64,000 nt of DNA from positions 372,001 to 436,000 of the forward strand of contig MEFY01000001.1 in NCBI GenBank assembly GCA_001725325.1, read 5' to 3'. Shown piece by piece: positions 7,512 to 15,483 of this stretch; within the stretch, counting starts at the first letter, position 1; each line of letters opens with the position of its first letter. The DNA comes from Leifsonia sp. SCN 70-46 (GTDB taxonomy: Bacteria; Actinomycetota; Actinomycetes; Actinomycetales; Microbacteriaceae). The notes beneath the pieces are model-generated. The model was not told the origin of the DNA. It ran no database searches and saw nothing but the letters and a program-made list of their open reading frames with translations. The translations under genes were made by a program, and so were the position numbers.

Positions 7512-10500
7512 TCGACACCGCCCTCACGCGGTGCGCCCGCAGGCGCGACGGGTCGCCGACGCCGAAGAGGGGCAGCTCGGCGCGACCCGCGAACTCGGCG
7601 GCGGCGATGAGCTGGGATGCCTCGCGCACGCGCTCGCGGAACTCCTCGAGCTGGTCGGGGTCGAGCTGCACCTGCACCGCCTCGCGGTACTTCTTGCCGC
7701 GCACGCCCTCCTTGACGAAGAGGAGCTTCGCGCCGCCGCCGCGGTGCTCGCCGAGCGCCGCGAGCGGCTCGTCGAGCAGCCCCTCCGCGTAGGCGAGCTG
7801 GTAGGCGGAGAGCTGGGGATGCTCGTCGATGCGCGCCTGGCTCGTGATGGGCGTGCCCGTCTTGAGGTCGACGATGACGACCGACCCGTCGGGCGCGCGC
7901 TCCACACGGTCGATCGAGCCGCGGACCACCGCGCGGTCGACGTGCAGCTCGAACCGGCTCTCCGCCCCGACGAGCTGCTTGGCCGCGGCCTCGAACTCGC
8001 CGAGATACTCCGAGAGCGCGTCGGTGAACCGGCGCGCGATCGCGCGCTGGCGCTCGGCGAGCCACGGCGCCTCGAAGAGCAGCTCGTTCCAGCGCGACTC
8101 CACCGCCGCCCACAGCGTCTCGGGCCGCGAGTCCGCTGCGGTCTCCATGGCCCAGTGCACGATCGTGCCGACGTTGGCGATGACGCCCGACTCGGAGCCG
8201 GCCATCGTCTCGAGGAACCAGTCGAGCGGGCTGTCGACGAGCTTCTCGATCGCCGAGGGCGACACGGGCACGTCGACCCCCTCGAAGAGCGCGCCCGACG
8301 TCGACGGCGCGATGAGCCCGTGCCAGTCGTCGGGGCTCGCGCCCGGGATCGCCTCGGCGGCGAGTGTGGCGAGGTTCGCGGCGGCGTGCGGGCGGCCCGC
8401 CACCGCCTCCGACCGGAGCCGCCCCACGAGGGCTCGCAGCGAGAGCGGTGTCGCGGTGGTCGAGTTGAGCACGGGCGCGTCGGGCAGCAGCCCGAGGAAG
8501 ACGCTCGGCGCCTCGTCGTCGTTCGCGACGGCGGCGAGGATGAGCCGTCGCCGGGCCCGCGAGGTCGCGAGCGCGAACATCCGCAGCTCGTCGCCCAGCA
8601 CCTGGCGGCGCTCGTCGACCGACGCGGAGTCGATGCCCGTGACCGCGCGCACGAGCTCCTGCGGGGCCAGCAGCGAGCCGCGCAGCCGCAGGTTGGGCCA
8701 CACGCCGTCCTGCAGGGCCGCGACCACGACGGTGTCGAACTCGAGCCCCACGGTTCCCGCGGGCGTCGTCACGAGCACGGTCTCGTCGTTGGGCTGGGGC
8801 GACAGCGTGTCCTCCGGCACGTCCGCGCGCAGCACGGCGTCGAGGAAGTTGGTGGGCGCGTCGTCGGGCTTGAGCTCCGCGAAGCGCTTCGCCGCGGTGA
8901 ACAGCGCGACGATGCCGTCGAGGTTGCGGTTCGCCTCCGCCGCCGTCACGCCCGCGCCGAGGGCCTGGTCGCGCCACGTGCGCGCGAGGCCGCTGCGCTC
9001 CCAGCCGAGCCACAGCAGCTCCTCGATCGACCCCCCGTGCGCCGCGAGGAGCGCGAGCGTCTCGGCGAGGCGCTCGGCCTGCCTGCCGACGCGGTGGTCG
9101 ATCGTCGCGAAACGCCCCGGCGCGCTGAGCGCCTCGACGAGCAGCTCGTCGGCGGGCCTGCTGCCGCCGCCCGCCACCTCCTCGGCGCGCAGCGCGAGCC
9201 GCAGCCGGCGCAGCGAGAGCCGGTCGAGCCCTCCGTACGGGCTCAGGAGCAGGTCGGTCGCGCGCTGCAGGTCGAGCTCGACTCCCCCGATGCCCACGTC
9301 GACGAGCGTGAGCAGGCCGCGCGCGGCCGCGTCGTCGCGCAGGGCCGTGCCGCCGATCGAGGTGCGCGTGGGCACCTCGGCGAGCGCGAGGGACCTCGCC
9401 ACGACGGGGATCTGGGCGCCGCTGCGCACCACGACCACCATGGCGCTCCACGGCACGTCGTGCTCGAGGTGCTCCTGCCGCAGCGCGCGGGCGATCGTCG
9501 CCCACTCGCGCGCCGGGCTCGTCGCCTCGATGCGGGCTATCGGCACGTCGGCATCCTGCGCGCCCGCCGTCGCCGCGCGCTGGGTGCCCGCCGCCGCCGC
9601 GCCGATGCGGGAGGTGATCGCCGACGTGAGGGCGCGCAGCGCGGGGCCCTGCCGGTAGCTCGTGGCGAGGGTGAGGGTCGTGAGGCCCGGCACGCCCAGC
9701 ACCGCGGAGAGGCGGCCCAGGGCGTCGGGCTCGCCGCCGCGGAAGGCGTTGGCCGCGACATCCGGGTCGCCGAAGCCGATGACGGCGACGCCGCGGCCCG
9801 CGAGCGCGCGCAGCAGGGCGAGCGTCGACTCCGTGGCCTCCTGCAGGTCGTCGACGACGACGAGGCGCAGGGCCGCGACCCGCTCCCCCGGCTCGTCGGA
9901 CTCGATGGCCGCGACCGCGAAGCGCGCGAGCTCGGCGGCGTCGTACTGCACCTCGCGGTAGTTGCTCACTGTCTCGTCGTACTCGGAGATGAAGTCGGCG
10001 GCCGCGACCCACTCCGGGCGTCCGAGGGATGCCCCGAGCTCGCGCAGCCGCGCGGGCGGCACCTCGTACTCCGTCGCGCGCATCATGAGCTCGCGCAACT
10101 CGTTGCGGAACCTGCGCAGCCCGCGCACCTCCGGCCCGAGGAAGTCGGGCCACGCGGGGCCCGTGCCCTCCTCGATGTGGCCCTCGAGCAGGGCCTCGAG
10201 GTCGGAGTCCTGCTCGCCGCCCGTCACGAGGCGGGGCGGCTGCGCGCCCGCGCGCCGGGCGGCGTCGCGCACCACCTCGAACGCGAGGGAGTTGGCGGTG
10301 CGCGCGAGCGGGCCCGTCGTGGGCACGCCCAGGCGCAGGGCTATCGCGTCGCGCAGGCGCGTGGCCGTGGCGCGCGAGGTGGTGAGGGCGAGCACGTGCG
10401 AGGGGCTCCAGCCCCTGCCGAGCACGCGGTCGGCGACGACCTCGACGAGGGTCGTCGTCTTGCCCGTGCCGGGTGCGCCGAGCACGGCCGCGGACGTGCC

Positions 10501-10596
10501 ATCCTCAAGCCCCACGACCGCGAGCTGGGCGGCGTCGAGCACGACGGGAACGCGGGACTGCTGCGCCCCCGCGCGCGCGAATCCCGTGGCAGCCAC
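7504..10596 (-). CDS. adnA: AdnA-like helicase-nuclease subunit
   Basis: A 1030-residue partner of AdnB. Walker A GAPGTGKT lies at 40-47. Motif II is degenerate: it reads VVVDDLQE where an active UvrD helicase has DExxD, which fits the finding in mycobacteria that AdnA is the weaker motor. A C-terminal RecB-like nuclease domain is intact (VIVDLKTGT, then HPQLSAYQLAYAEG). The start is GTG at 10596, with TAGCGT 6 nt upstream, so the mRNA is probably leaderless. It is divergent from a DUF3107 gene, as near the mycobacterial adnAB locus. Confidence 0.86.
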   Translation of the reverse strand: MAATGFARAGAQQSRVPVVLDAAQLAVVGLEDGTSAAVLGAPGTGKTTTLVEVVADRVLGRGWSPSHVLALTTSRATATRLRDAIALRLGVPTTGPLARTANSLAFEVVRDAARRAGAQPPRLVTGGEQDSDLEALLEGHIEEGTGPAWPDFLGPEVRGLRRFRNELRELMMRATEYEVPPARLRELGASLGRPEWVAAADFISEYDETVSNYREVQYDAAELARFAVAAIESDEPGERVAALRLVVVDDLQEATESTLALLRALAGRGVAVIGFGDPDVAANAFRGGEPDALGRLSAVLGVPGLTTLTLATSYRQGPALRALTSAITSRIGAAAAGTQRAATAGAQDADVPIARIEATSPAREWATIARALRQEHLEHDVPWSAMVVVVRSGAQIPVVARSLALAEVPTRTSIGGTALRDDAAARGLLTLVDVGIGGVELDLQRATDLLLSPYGGLDRLSLRRLRLALRAEEVAGGGSRPADELLVEALSAPGRFATIDHRVGRQAERLAETLALLAAHGGSIEELLWLGWERSGLARTWRDQALGAGVTAAEANRNLDGIVALFTAAKRFAELKPDDAPTNFLDAVLRADVPEDTLSPQPNDETVLVTTPAGTVGLEFDTVVVAALQDGVWPNLRLRGSLLAPQELVRAVTGIDSASVDERRQVLGDELRMFALATSRARRRLILAAVANDDEAPSVFLGLLPDAPVLNSTTATPLSLRALVGRLRSEAVAGRPHAAANLATLAAEAIPGASPDDWHGLIAPSTSGALFEGVDVPVSPSAIEKLVDSPLDWFLETMAGSESGVIANVGTIVHWAMETAADSRPETLWAAVESRWNELLFEAPWLAERQRAIARRFTDALSEYLGEFEAAAKQLVGAESRFELHVDRAVVRGSIDRVERAPDGSVVIVDLKTGTPITSQARIDEHPQLSAYQLAYAEGLLDEPLAALGEHRGGGAKLLFVKEGVRGKKYREAVQVQLDPDQLEEFRERVREASQLIAAAEFAGRAELPLFGVGDPSRLRAHRVRAVSSD

Positions 10597-10602
10597 GCCA
10601 CC

Positions 10603-10608
10603 ACGCTA
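10603..10608 (-). promoter_or_regulatory. Leaderless-type -10 box (TAGCGT) for adnA
   Basis: On the minus strand TAGCGT is followed after 6 nt by the adnA GTG codon at 10596. Confidence 0.55.
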
Positions 10609-10658
10609 GCGGGGTGCGCTGACAGAGAACGCCGCCGGAACGGGCGTGCCCGATGTCG

Positions 10659-10664
10659 TACTCT
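10659..10664 (+). promoter_or_regulatory. Leaderless-type -10 box (TACTCT) for the DUF3107 gene
   Basis: TACTCT is followed by 6 nt and the GTG at 10671. This decides the start against an in-frame ATG at 10653, which lies upstream of the box. Confidence 0.6.
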
Positions 10665-10670
10665 GGGCAC

Positions 10671-10895
10671 GTGGATATTCGCATCGGCATCGCCAACAGC
10701 CCCCGTGAGATCAGCTTCGAGTCGTCGCAGGCGGCAGCGGACGTGGAGAAGGCCGTGAGCGAGGCGCTCACCGCCGACGCCAAGTTCGTGCGTCTCGTCG
10801 ACACCAAGGGCACCGTGTACGTCGTGCCCACCGCCACGCTCGCCTACCTCGAGATCGGCTCCGAGGAGTCGCGTCGCGTGGGCTTCGTCGCCTAG
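10671..10895 (+). CDS. DUF3107 family protein
   Basis: A 74-residue protein with the DUF3107 pattern (VDIRIGIANSPREI at the start, then AKFVRLVDTKGTVYVVPT and an EIGSEESRRVGF tail). The family is small, soluble, conserved across actinobacteria and includes mycobacterial Rv3208A (TB9.4). No biochemical role is established. GTG at 10671 was chosen because a -10 box sits 6 nt before it. It is followed after 18 nt by a small membrane protein with a good ribosome binding site, forming a two-gene operon. Confidence 0.9.
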   Translation: MDIRIGIANSPREISFESSQAAADVEKAVSEALTADAKFVRLVDTKGTVYVVPTATLAYLEIGSEESRRVGFVA

Positions 10896-10913
10896 CACCC
10901 GGAGGACACCGCA

Positions 10914-11213
10914 ATGGAGCTGCTGTTCGTCATCGTGATCGCCGCCGGCATCGGTGGCGCCGTGCGCTACCTCATCCCCCAGCGCGGCACGTACGGCCTG
11001 CTGCTCCTGCCCGCCGTGGGCGCGATCACCGCGGCCGTCGTGTGGGTCGGCACCCTGTGGGCCGTGCGCTGGACGTTCGACGGCACCTGGATCTGGGTCG
11101 CCTCGCTCGGCGCCGCGTTCCTCGTGAGCCTCGCGCTCGCGCTCGTGCTGCCGCGCCGCCGCATCGAGCACGACGCGCGCACGCTGCAGCAGCTCTCAGG
11201 CGGTAAGGCCTAG
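10914..11213 (+). CDS. Small three-helix membrane protein
   Basis: A 99-residue hydrophobic protein with three predicted membrane segments (about residues 2-18, 26-50 and 58-80) and a basic, charged tail (LPRRRIEHDARTLQ). A GGAGG ribosome binding site precedes the ATG by a normal distance, and the gene follows the DUF3107 gene in the same orientation. I do not recognise the family. Its last 18 nt overlap the 3' end of the convergent ferritin-like gene. Confidence 0.75.
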   Translation: MELLFVIVIAAGIGGAVRYLIPQRGTYGLLLLPAVGAITAAVVWVGTLWAVRWTFDGTWIWVASLGAAFLVSLALALVLPRRRIEHDARTLQQLSGGKA

Positions 11214-11912
11214 CAGGTCCATGCGCCGCGTGTGGGCGGCGATGAGCTCGGTGAACACGGGCTCGATGCGCTCCTCGTCGGAGCGGTGGTTCTCGCCGAA
11301 CTGCAGCGACTCGCGCGACACGAGCATCGTGTCGCCCACGAGACGGCGGCCCCACATGGCAAGACGCGACGCGAGTCGCGGGTTCGCGCCGATCGCCTCC
11401 TCGAGCAGCGCCGCGAGCAGGGCCTCTCCCGACTCGCCGGCGTAGATCGTCGCGACGCGGCGGGCGGGCTCGGCGGGCAGTCCCACCGCGAGCCGGGCGA
11501 AGAAGTCGTCGAGGAACCCGGCGGTCACGTAGCAGGTCACGAGCGTCTCGAACCAGTCGGCACCGTGGGTCGCGCGCTCGAAGCGGTCGACGTCGGCCGT
11601 CGACGGCTCCATGAGCGCGGCCGCATCCCCGCCCGCGTGCTGGATCTCGTCGACGAGCCGCCGGTGCTTGGCGAGCGAGAACTCGGCCGCGCGGCTGATC
11701 GACGTCTTCGCCGCGGTCGTGGGCGCGCTCGCGAGGGCGCGGGAGAGGTTCTCGAAGAGGGTGAGCTGCACGTAGGCGGCCCTGCCGAGGAAGTGCATGA
11801 GGTCGGGCGTGAACTCGTGCAGGTCGACCTTCGTCGTCACGAGGTCGTCGCCGCGGGAGCGCAGCCGAGGTATCTCGATGCGCCGGGGTTTGCGCGAGAA
11901 CCAGTTAGCCAC
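11196..11912 (-). CDS. Ferritin-like fold protein (MiaE/Rv3210c-like)
   Basis: A 238-residue mostly helical protein in the position of mycobacterial Rv3210c, which is annotated as ferritin-like or related to tRNA-hydroxylase MiaE. Helices carry acidic and histidine residues that could bind a di-metal centre (TLFENL, SLAKHRRLVDEI, YAGESGEALLAALLEEAI). GTG start at 11912 (MANWFSRKPRR), with TAAGCT 7 nt upstream. It is divergent from the RNA helicase gene. Metal binding and any hydroxylase activity are inference. Confidence 0.72.
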   Translation of the reverse strand: MANWFSRKPRRIEIPRLRSRGDDLVTTKVDLHEFTPDLMHFLGRAAYVQLTLFENLSRALASAPTTAAKTSISRAAEFSLAKHRRLVDEIQHAGGDAAALMEPSTADVDRFERATHGADWFETLVTCYVTAGFLDDFFARLAVGLPAEPARRVATIYAGESGEALLAALLEEAIGANPRLASRLAMWGRRLVGDTMLVSRESLQFGENHRSDEERIEPVFTELIAAHTRRMDLLGLTA

Positions 11913-11919
11913 GGGGTTT

Positions 11920-11925
11920 AGCTTA
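11920..11925 (-). promoter_or_regulatory. Leaderless-type -10 box (TAAGCT) for the ferritin-like gene
   Basis: Minus-strand TAAGCT is followed by 7 nt and GTG at 11912. Confidence 0.5.
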
Positions 11926-12017
11926 GACTGTGCACATACCTCCCATTTCTGGCGGAGGTCCTGCGCCCCACGACACTAACGGGCGTACCTCGTTACCTGT
12001 TAGGGCTTAGAACCACT

Positions 12018-13454
12018 GTGACTTTTTCAGATCTCAACATCGACCAGGACATGGTCGACGCGCTCGCCACCAAGGGCATCATCGAGCCCTTCCCGATCCA
12101 GACCCAGACGATCCCCATGGGGCTCGCGGGCCAGGACATCATCGGCCAGGCCAAGACCGGAACGGGCAAGACGCTCGGCTTCGGCCTGCCGCTCCTCCAG
12201 TCGCTCGGCACCGACCCCGAGCCGGGCGTCAAGGCGCTCGTCGTGGTCCCCACGCGCGAGCTGTGCGTGCAGGTGGCCGAGGACCTCGTGCTCGCCGCCT
12301 CCAACCGCAGCACCAAGATCGCCGCCATCTACGGCGGCAAGGCCTACGAGGGTCAGGTCGAGGAGCTCAAGGCCGGCGCGCAGGTCGTCGTCGGCACGCC
12401 GGGCCGCCTGCTCGACCTCGCGTCGCAGCGCCTGCTGTCGCTCAAGGACGTCCAGGTCATGGTGCTCGACGAGGCCGACAAGATGCTCGACCTCGGCTTC
12501 CTCGCCGACATCGAGAAGCTCTTCGCGCAGACGCCCGCCTCGCGCCACACCATGCTGTTCTCCGCCACGATGCCCGGTCCGATCGTGGCGCTCGCGCGCC
12601 GGTTCATGAACCGCCCCATCCACATCCGCGCGACCGACCCCGACGAGGGGCTCACGCAGGCGAACATCAAGCACGTCGTCTACCGCGCGCACTCGCTCGA
12701 CAAGGACGAGGTCATCGCGCGCATCCTGCAGTCCGAGGGCCGCGGCAAGACCGTCGTCTTCACGCGCACCAAGCGCGCCGCCGCCAAGCTCGTCGAGGAG
12801 CTCAACGACCGCGGCTTCAACGCCGCGGCCGTGCACGGCGACCTCAACCAGGAGCAGCGCGAGCGCGCCATGGCGGCGTTCAAGGCCGGCAAGAAGGACA
12901 TCCTCATCGCCACGGATGTCGCGGCGCGCGGCATCGACGTCAACGACGTCACCCACGTGATCAACCACACCATCCCCGACGACCACGACACGTACCTGCA
13001 CCGCGCCGGCCGCACGGGCCGCGCGGGCAAGACGGGCATCGCCGTCACGTTCGTGGACTGGGACGACCTGCACAAGTGGTCGCTCATCAACCGCGCGCTC
13101 GAGATGGGCATCCCCGAGCCCGTCGAGACGTACTCGTCGAGCCCGCACCTGTACTCCGACCTCGACATCCCCGAGGGCACGAAGGGCCGCCTGCCCGGCT
13201 CCGTCGCCCGCGTGAAGGATCCGGCGCCCGCGTCCGCGGGCCGCGACGGCGGCCGTGGCCGCACCGGCGGCGGACGCTCCGCGCAGTCGGGCTCGCGCCC
13301 GCCGCGCACGTCCACCTCGACGTCGACCGATGTCACGCGCGACAGCGCGGCCGGCGGCGGAACGCACGACGGCGCAGCGCCGTCGCGCCGACGCCGCACG
13401 CGCACGCGCCGCGGCGGCTCGGGCACCCCCGGCAACACGGCCCCCACGGCCTAG
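12018..13454 (+). CDS. rhlE: DEAD-box ATP-dependent RNA helicase
   Basis: A 478-residue DEAD-box protein. The Q motif is near FPIQTQTIP, Walker A AKTGTGKT at 45-52, PTRELCVQ, TPGRLLDL, DEAD at 151-154, SAT, and HRAGRTGRAG with ARGIDV in the second RecA domain. The last 90 or so residues are a low-complexity basic tail rich in R, G, S and T (RRRRTRTRRGG), typical of RNA-binding tails in cold-shock and ribosome-assembly helicases. GTG start at 12018. The 90-nt upstream region has no box at the leaderless spacing, so it probably carries a 5' leader. In mycobacteria rhlE occupies the same position. Confidence 0.9.
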   Translation: MTFSDLNIDQDMVDALATKGIIEPFPIQTQTIPMGLAGQDIIGQAKTGTGKTLGFGLPLLQSLGTDPEPGVKALVVVPTRELCVQVAEDLVLAASNRSTKIAAIYGGKAYEGQVEELKAGAQVVVGTPGRLLDLASQRLLSLKDVQVMVLDEADKMLDLGFLADIEKLFAQTPASRHTMLFSATMPGPIVALARRFMNRPIHIRATDPDEGLTQANIKHVVYRAHSLDKDEVIARILQSEGRGKTVVFTRTKRAAAKLVEELNDRGFNAAAVHGDLNQEQRERAMAAFKAGKKDILIATDVAARGIDVNDVTHVINHTIPDDHDTYLHRAGRTGRAGKTGIAVTFVDWDDLHKWSLINRALEMGIPEPVETYSSSPHLYSDLDIPEGTKGRLPGSVARVKDPAPASAGRDGGRGRTGGGRSAQSGSRPPRTSTSTSTDVTRDSAAGGGTHDGAAPSRRRRTRTRRGGSGTPGNTAPTA

Positions 13455-13472
13455 GTCTCTCCCGTCTTCTTT

Positions 13473-13544
13473 CCCCTCGTGTCTCGCAGATTTCCGTGAG
13501 TCGCGCACATCTCCGCGACTCCTGCACATCTGCGAGACACGGGG
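13473..13544. repeat. Nested inverted repeat between convergent genes (likely bidirectional terminator or dispersed palindrome)
   Basis: The outer arms are CGTGTCTCGCAGAT (13478-13491) and ATCTGCGAGACACG (13528-13541), extended by CCCC and GGGG. A perfect inner stem, GAGTCGCG (13498-13505) with CGCGACTC (13514-13521), sits inside. The octamer GCACATCT appears twice. It fills the gap between the convergent rhlE and PHP genes and ends 1 nt before the PHP stop. Confidence 0.75.
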
Positions 13545-13545
13545 C

Positions 13546-14400
13546 TCAGGACACGTAGGGCCTCGTGCCGGTGCCGCGCTCGACGAGCTTGGCGAGCACC
13601 TCGGGGCTCGTGGAGTTCTCGGCGAGCCGGTTGGGCTTGCCGTCGCCGTGGTAGTCGCTCGACCCCGTGACCTCGAGGCCGAACTTGCGGGCGAGCCTGA
13701 GGAGCCAGCGCCTGCCCTCCTCGGTGTTGTCGCGGTGCCCGACCTCGAGCCCGAAGAGCCCCTCGTCGGCGAGCTTGCCGATGACCGAGTCGTCGAGCGC
13801 CCGGTACTTGCTGTGGGTCGCGGGATGCGCGAGCACGGGCACACCGCCCGCGCCGACGATCATCCGCACGCCCTCGAGCGGCGAGGGCGCGTAGTACTTC
13901 TCGTAGTAGCCGCCGCGCCAGTGCAGGATGCTCTCGAACGCCGCGCTGCGGTTGGGCACGTGCCCCTTGCGCACGAGCGCGTCGGCGATGTGCGGGCGGC
14001 CGAGGGTCGAGCCGTCGGACGCCTCGGCGAGCACGTCGTCCCACGTGAGGTCGTAGTCCGCGGAGATGCGCTCGACGATCCGCTCGGCGCGGTGCAGGCG
14101 GCCGTCGCGGATGCGCGCCGTCTCGGCGACGACCTCGCCGTTGTTGGGGTCGAAGAGGTACGCGAGCACGTGCACGCTCGCCGGCCCGTAGTTGGTGCTC
14201 AGCTCCATGCCGGGGATGACCGTGAGCCCCGTGCCCGCAGCGGCGGTCATCGCCTCCTGCCACCCCGCCGTGGAGTCGTGGTCGGTGAGGGCCACGGCGG
14301 AGAGCCCGGCCGCGACCGCCGAGCGCACGAGCTGCGTGGGCGTCTCCGTGCCGTCGGACACGGCACTGTGCGTGTGCAGGTCGATGGGGCCGTCGGGCAT
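13546..14400 (-). CDS. PHP-domain phosphoesterase
   Basis: A 284-residue PHP-domain protein. Metal-binding motifs are seen in order: DLHTHSAVSDG, ALTDHDST, GMELST, VLAHPATH and GSSDYHGDGKPN. It resembles the RNase AM/YciV and nucleoside 3',5'-bisphosphate phosphatase group, which remove phosphates from short nucleotides; the exact substrate is not fixed by sequence. ATG start at 14400 with TAGGCT 6 nt upstream. It is divergent from the next gene, with the two -10 boxes only 18 nt apart. Confidence 0.88.
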   Translation of the reverse strand: MPDGPIDLHTHSAVSDGTETPTQLVRSAVAAGLSAVALTDHDSTAGWQEAMTAAAGTGLTVIPGMELSTNYGPASVHVLAYLFDPNNGEVVAETARIRDGRLHRAERIVERISADYDLTWDDVLAEASDGSTLGRPHIADALVRKGHVPNRSAAFESILHWRGGYYEKYYAPSPLEGVRMIVGAGGVPVLAHPATHSKYRALDDSVIGKLADEGLFGLEVGHRDNTEEGRRWLLRLARKFGLEVTGSSDYHGDGKPNRLAENSTSPEVLAKLVERGTGTRPYVS

Positions 14401-14406
14401 CCCCTC

Positions 14407-14436
14407 AGCCTATTGCGCACCCTGCTGGGTTAGGCT
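14407..14436. promoter_or_regulatory. Divergent TAGGCT promoter pair (PHP gene / EEP gene)
   Basis: Minus-strand TAGGCT (14412-14407) is 6 nt before ATG 14400. Plus-strand TAGGCT (14431-14436) is 9 nt before ATG 14446. The two core promoters overlap in footprint. Confidence 0.55.
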
Positions 14437-14445
14437 CGGCCCGCC

Positions 14446-15459
14446 ATGTTTCGCAGATTCCTCGCCGCCGTCGTCATCGTCGCGGTCGGGGCCGCGCTCA
14501 TCGTGGCGCTGTGGCCGCAGGTGTTCGGGCTCGCCACCTCCCCCGTCGTCGCGCAGGTGGTGTCGCTGCGCGGGCTCACCGCGGCCGTGGCCCTCGTGCT
14601 CGTCGCGGCGCTCACGCTCGCCGCGCTCATCTCGGGCACCGTGCGCCGGTTCGCGGCATCCCTGGCGATAGCGCTGCTGGTGTTCGTGCTCGTGACGGCC
14701 GCGGTGCTGTCGACGCGCGGCTTCGGCAGCCCCGGCTTCGAGTCGGCCACCGACAGCGACATCACGGTGCTGAGCTGGAACACGCTCGGCGACGCCCCCG
14801 GCGCCGAGGTGATCGCGCAGCTCGCGCTCGACACGGGCGCCGAGGTCGTCGTGCTCCCGGAGACCACGCGCGAGACGGGCCTCGACGTCGCGACGATCAT
14901 GTCCGACGCGGGCAAGCCCATGGCGCTCTTCACGACCGCCTACGACGAGGTGTCGAAGGCGCGCTCCACGACCGTGCTGATCAGCGTCGAGCTGGGCGAG
15001 TACACGGCCGACGAGGATGCCCTCACCACGGCCGTGCTGCCGTCCGTCGTCGCCACGCCCGTCGACGGCTCGGGCCCCACGATCGTCGCCGTGCATGCCG
15101 TCGCGCCCATCCCGGGCGAGATGCAGCACTGGCGCGAGGACCTGCAGTGGCTGAAGTCCGCGTGCGAGTCGGGCGACGTCATCCTCGCGGGCGACTTCAA
15201 CTCGACCCTCGACCACTACTCGGGCCTGGCGACCGCCGCGGGCGCGACGATCGGCGCGTGCTCCGACGCCGCGAGCCGCACCGGCAACGCCGCGGTGGGC
15301 ACGTGGCCCGCCGCGCTGCCCGCGCTCCTGGGGGCGCCCATCGACCACGTGATGGCCACGGACGACTGGCGCGTGACGGGGTTCCGGGTCATCCAGTCGC
15401 ACGACGGCTACGGCAGCGACCACCGCCCGGTGCTCGCGCAGCTGACTCCCGCGGGCTAG
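14446..15459 (+). CDS. Membrane-tethered endonuclease/exonuclease/phosphatase-family protein
   Basis: A 337-residue protein with about three N-terminal membrane segments (residues 5-24, 42-62, 68-88) followed by an extracytoplasmic EEP-fold domain. Catalytic motifs are present: VLSWNTLG, LPETTRE, ILAGDFNST, IDHVMAT and YGSDHRPV. The family hydrolyses phosphodiester bonds in nucleic acids, sphingomyelin or phosphoinositides; the membrane anchor suggests an outside-facing target. The next gene follows after a short gap. Confidence 0.85.
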   Translation: MFRRFLAAVVIVAVGAALIVALWPQVFGLATSPVVAQVVSLRGLTAAVALVLVAALTLAALISGTVRRFAASLAIALLVFVLVTAAVLSTRGFGSPGFESATDSDITVLSWNTLGDAPGAEVIAQLALDTGAEVVVLPETTRETGLDVATIMSDAGKPMALFTTAYDEVSKARSTTVLISVELGEYTADEDALTTAVLPSVVATPVDGSGPTIVAVHAVAPIPGEMQHWREDLQWLKSACESGDVILAGDFNSTLDHYSGLATAAGATIGACSDAASRTGNAAVGTWPAALPALLGAPIDHVMATDDWRVTGFRVIQSHDGYGSDHRPVLAQLTPAG

Positions 15460-15483
15460 CCCGCCGGGTGGAGAATGGACGAC

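Noticed and set aside
4368-10596. The paired helicase-nucleases as a phage-defence system.
   Set aside because: Motifs, subunit order and neighbourhood match the AdnAB repair complex; no defence-associated partner is nearby.
4686-10758. Very long open frames on the plus strand opposite adnB and adnA (over 900 codons each).
   Set aside because: They are shadows of the real genes: composition is dominated by Arg, Ala, Gly and Glu with no domain motifs, as expected from G+C-rich antisense frames.
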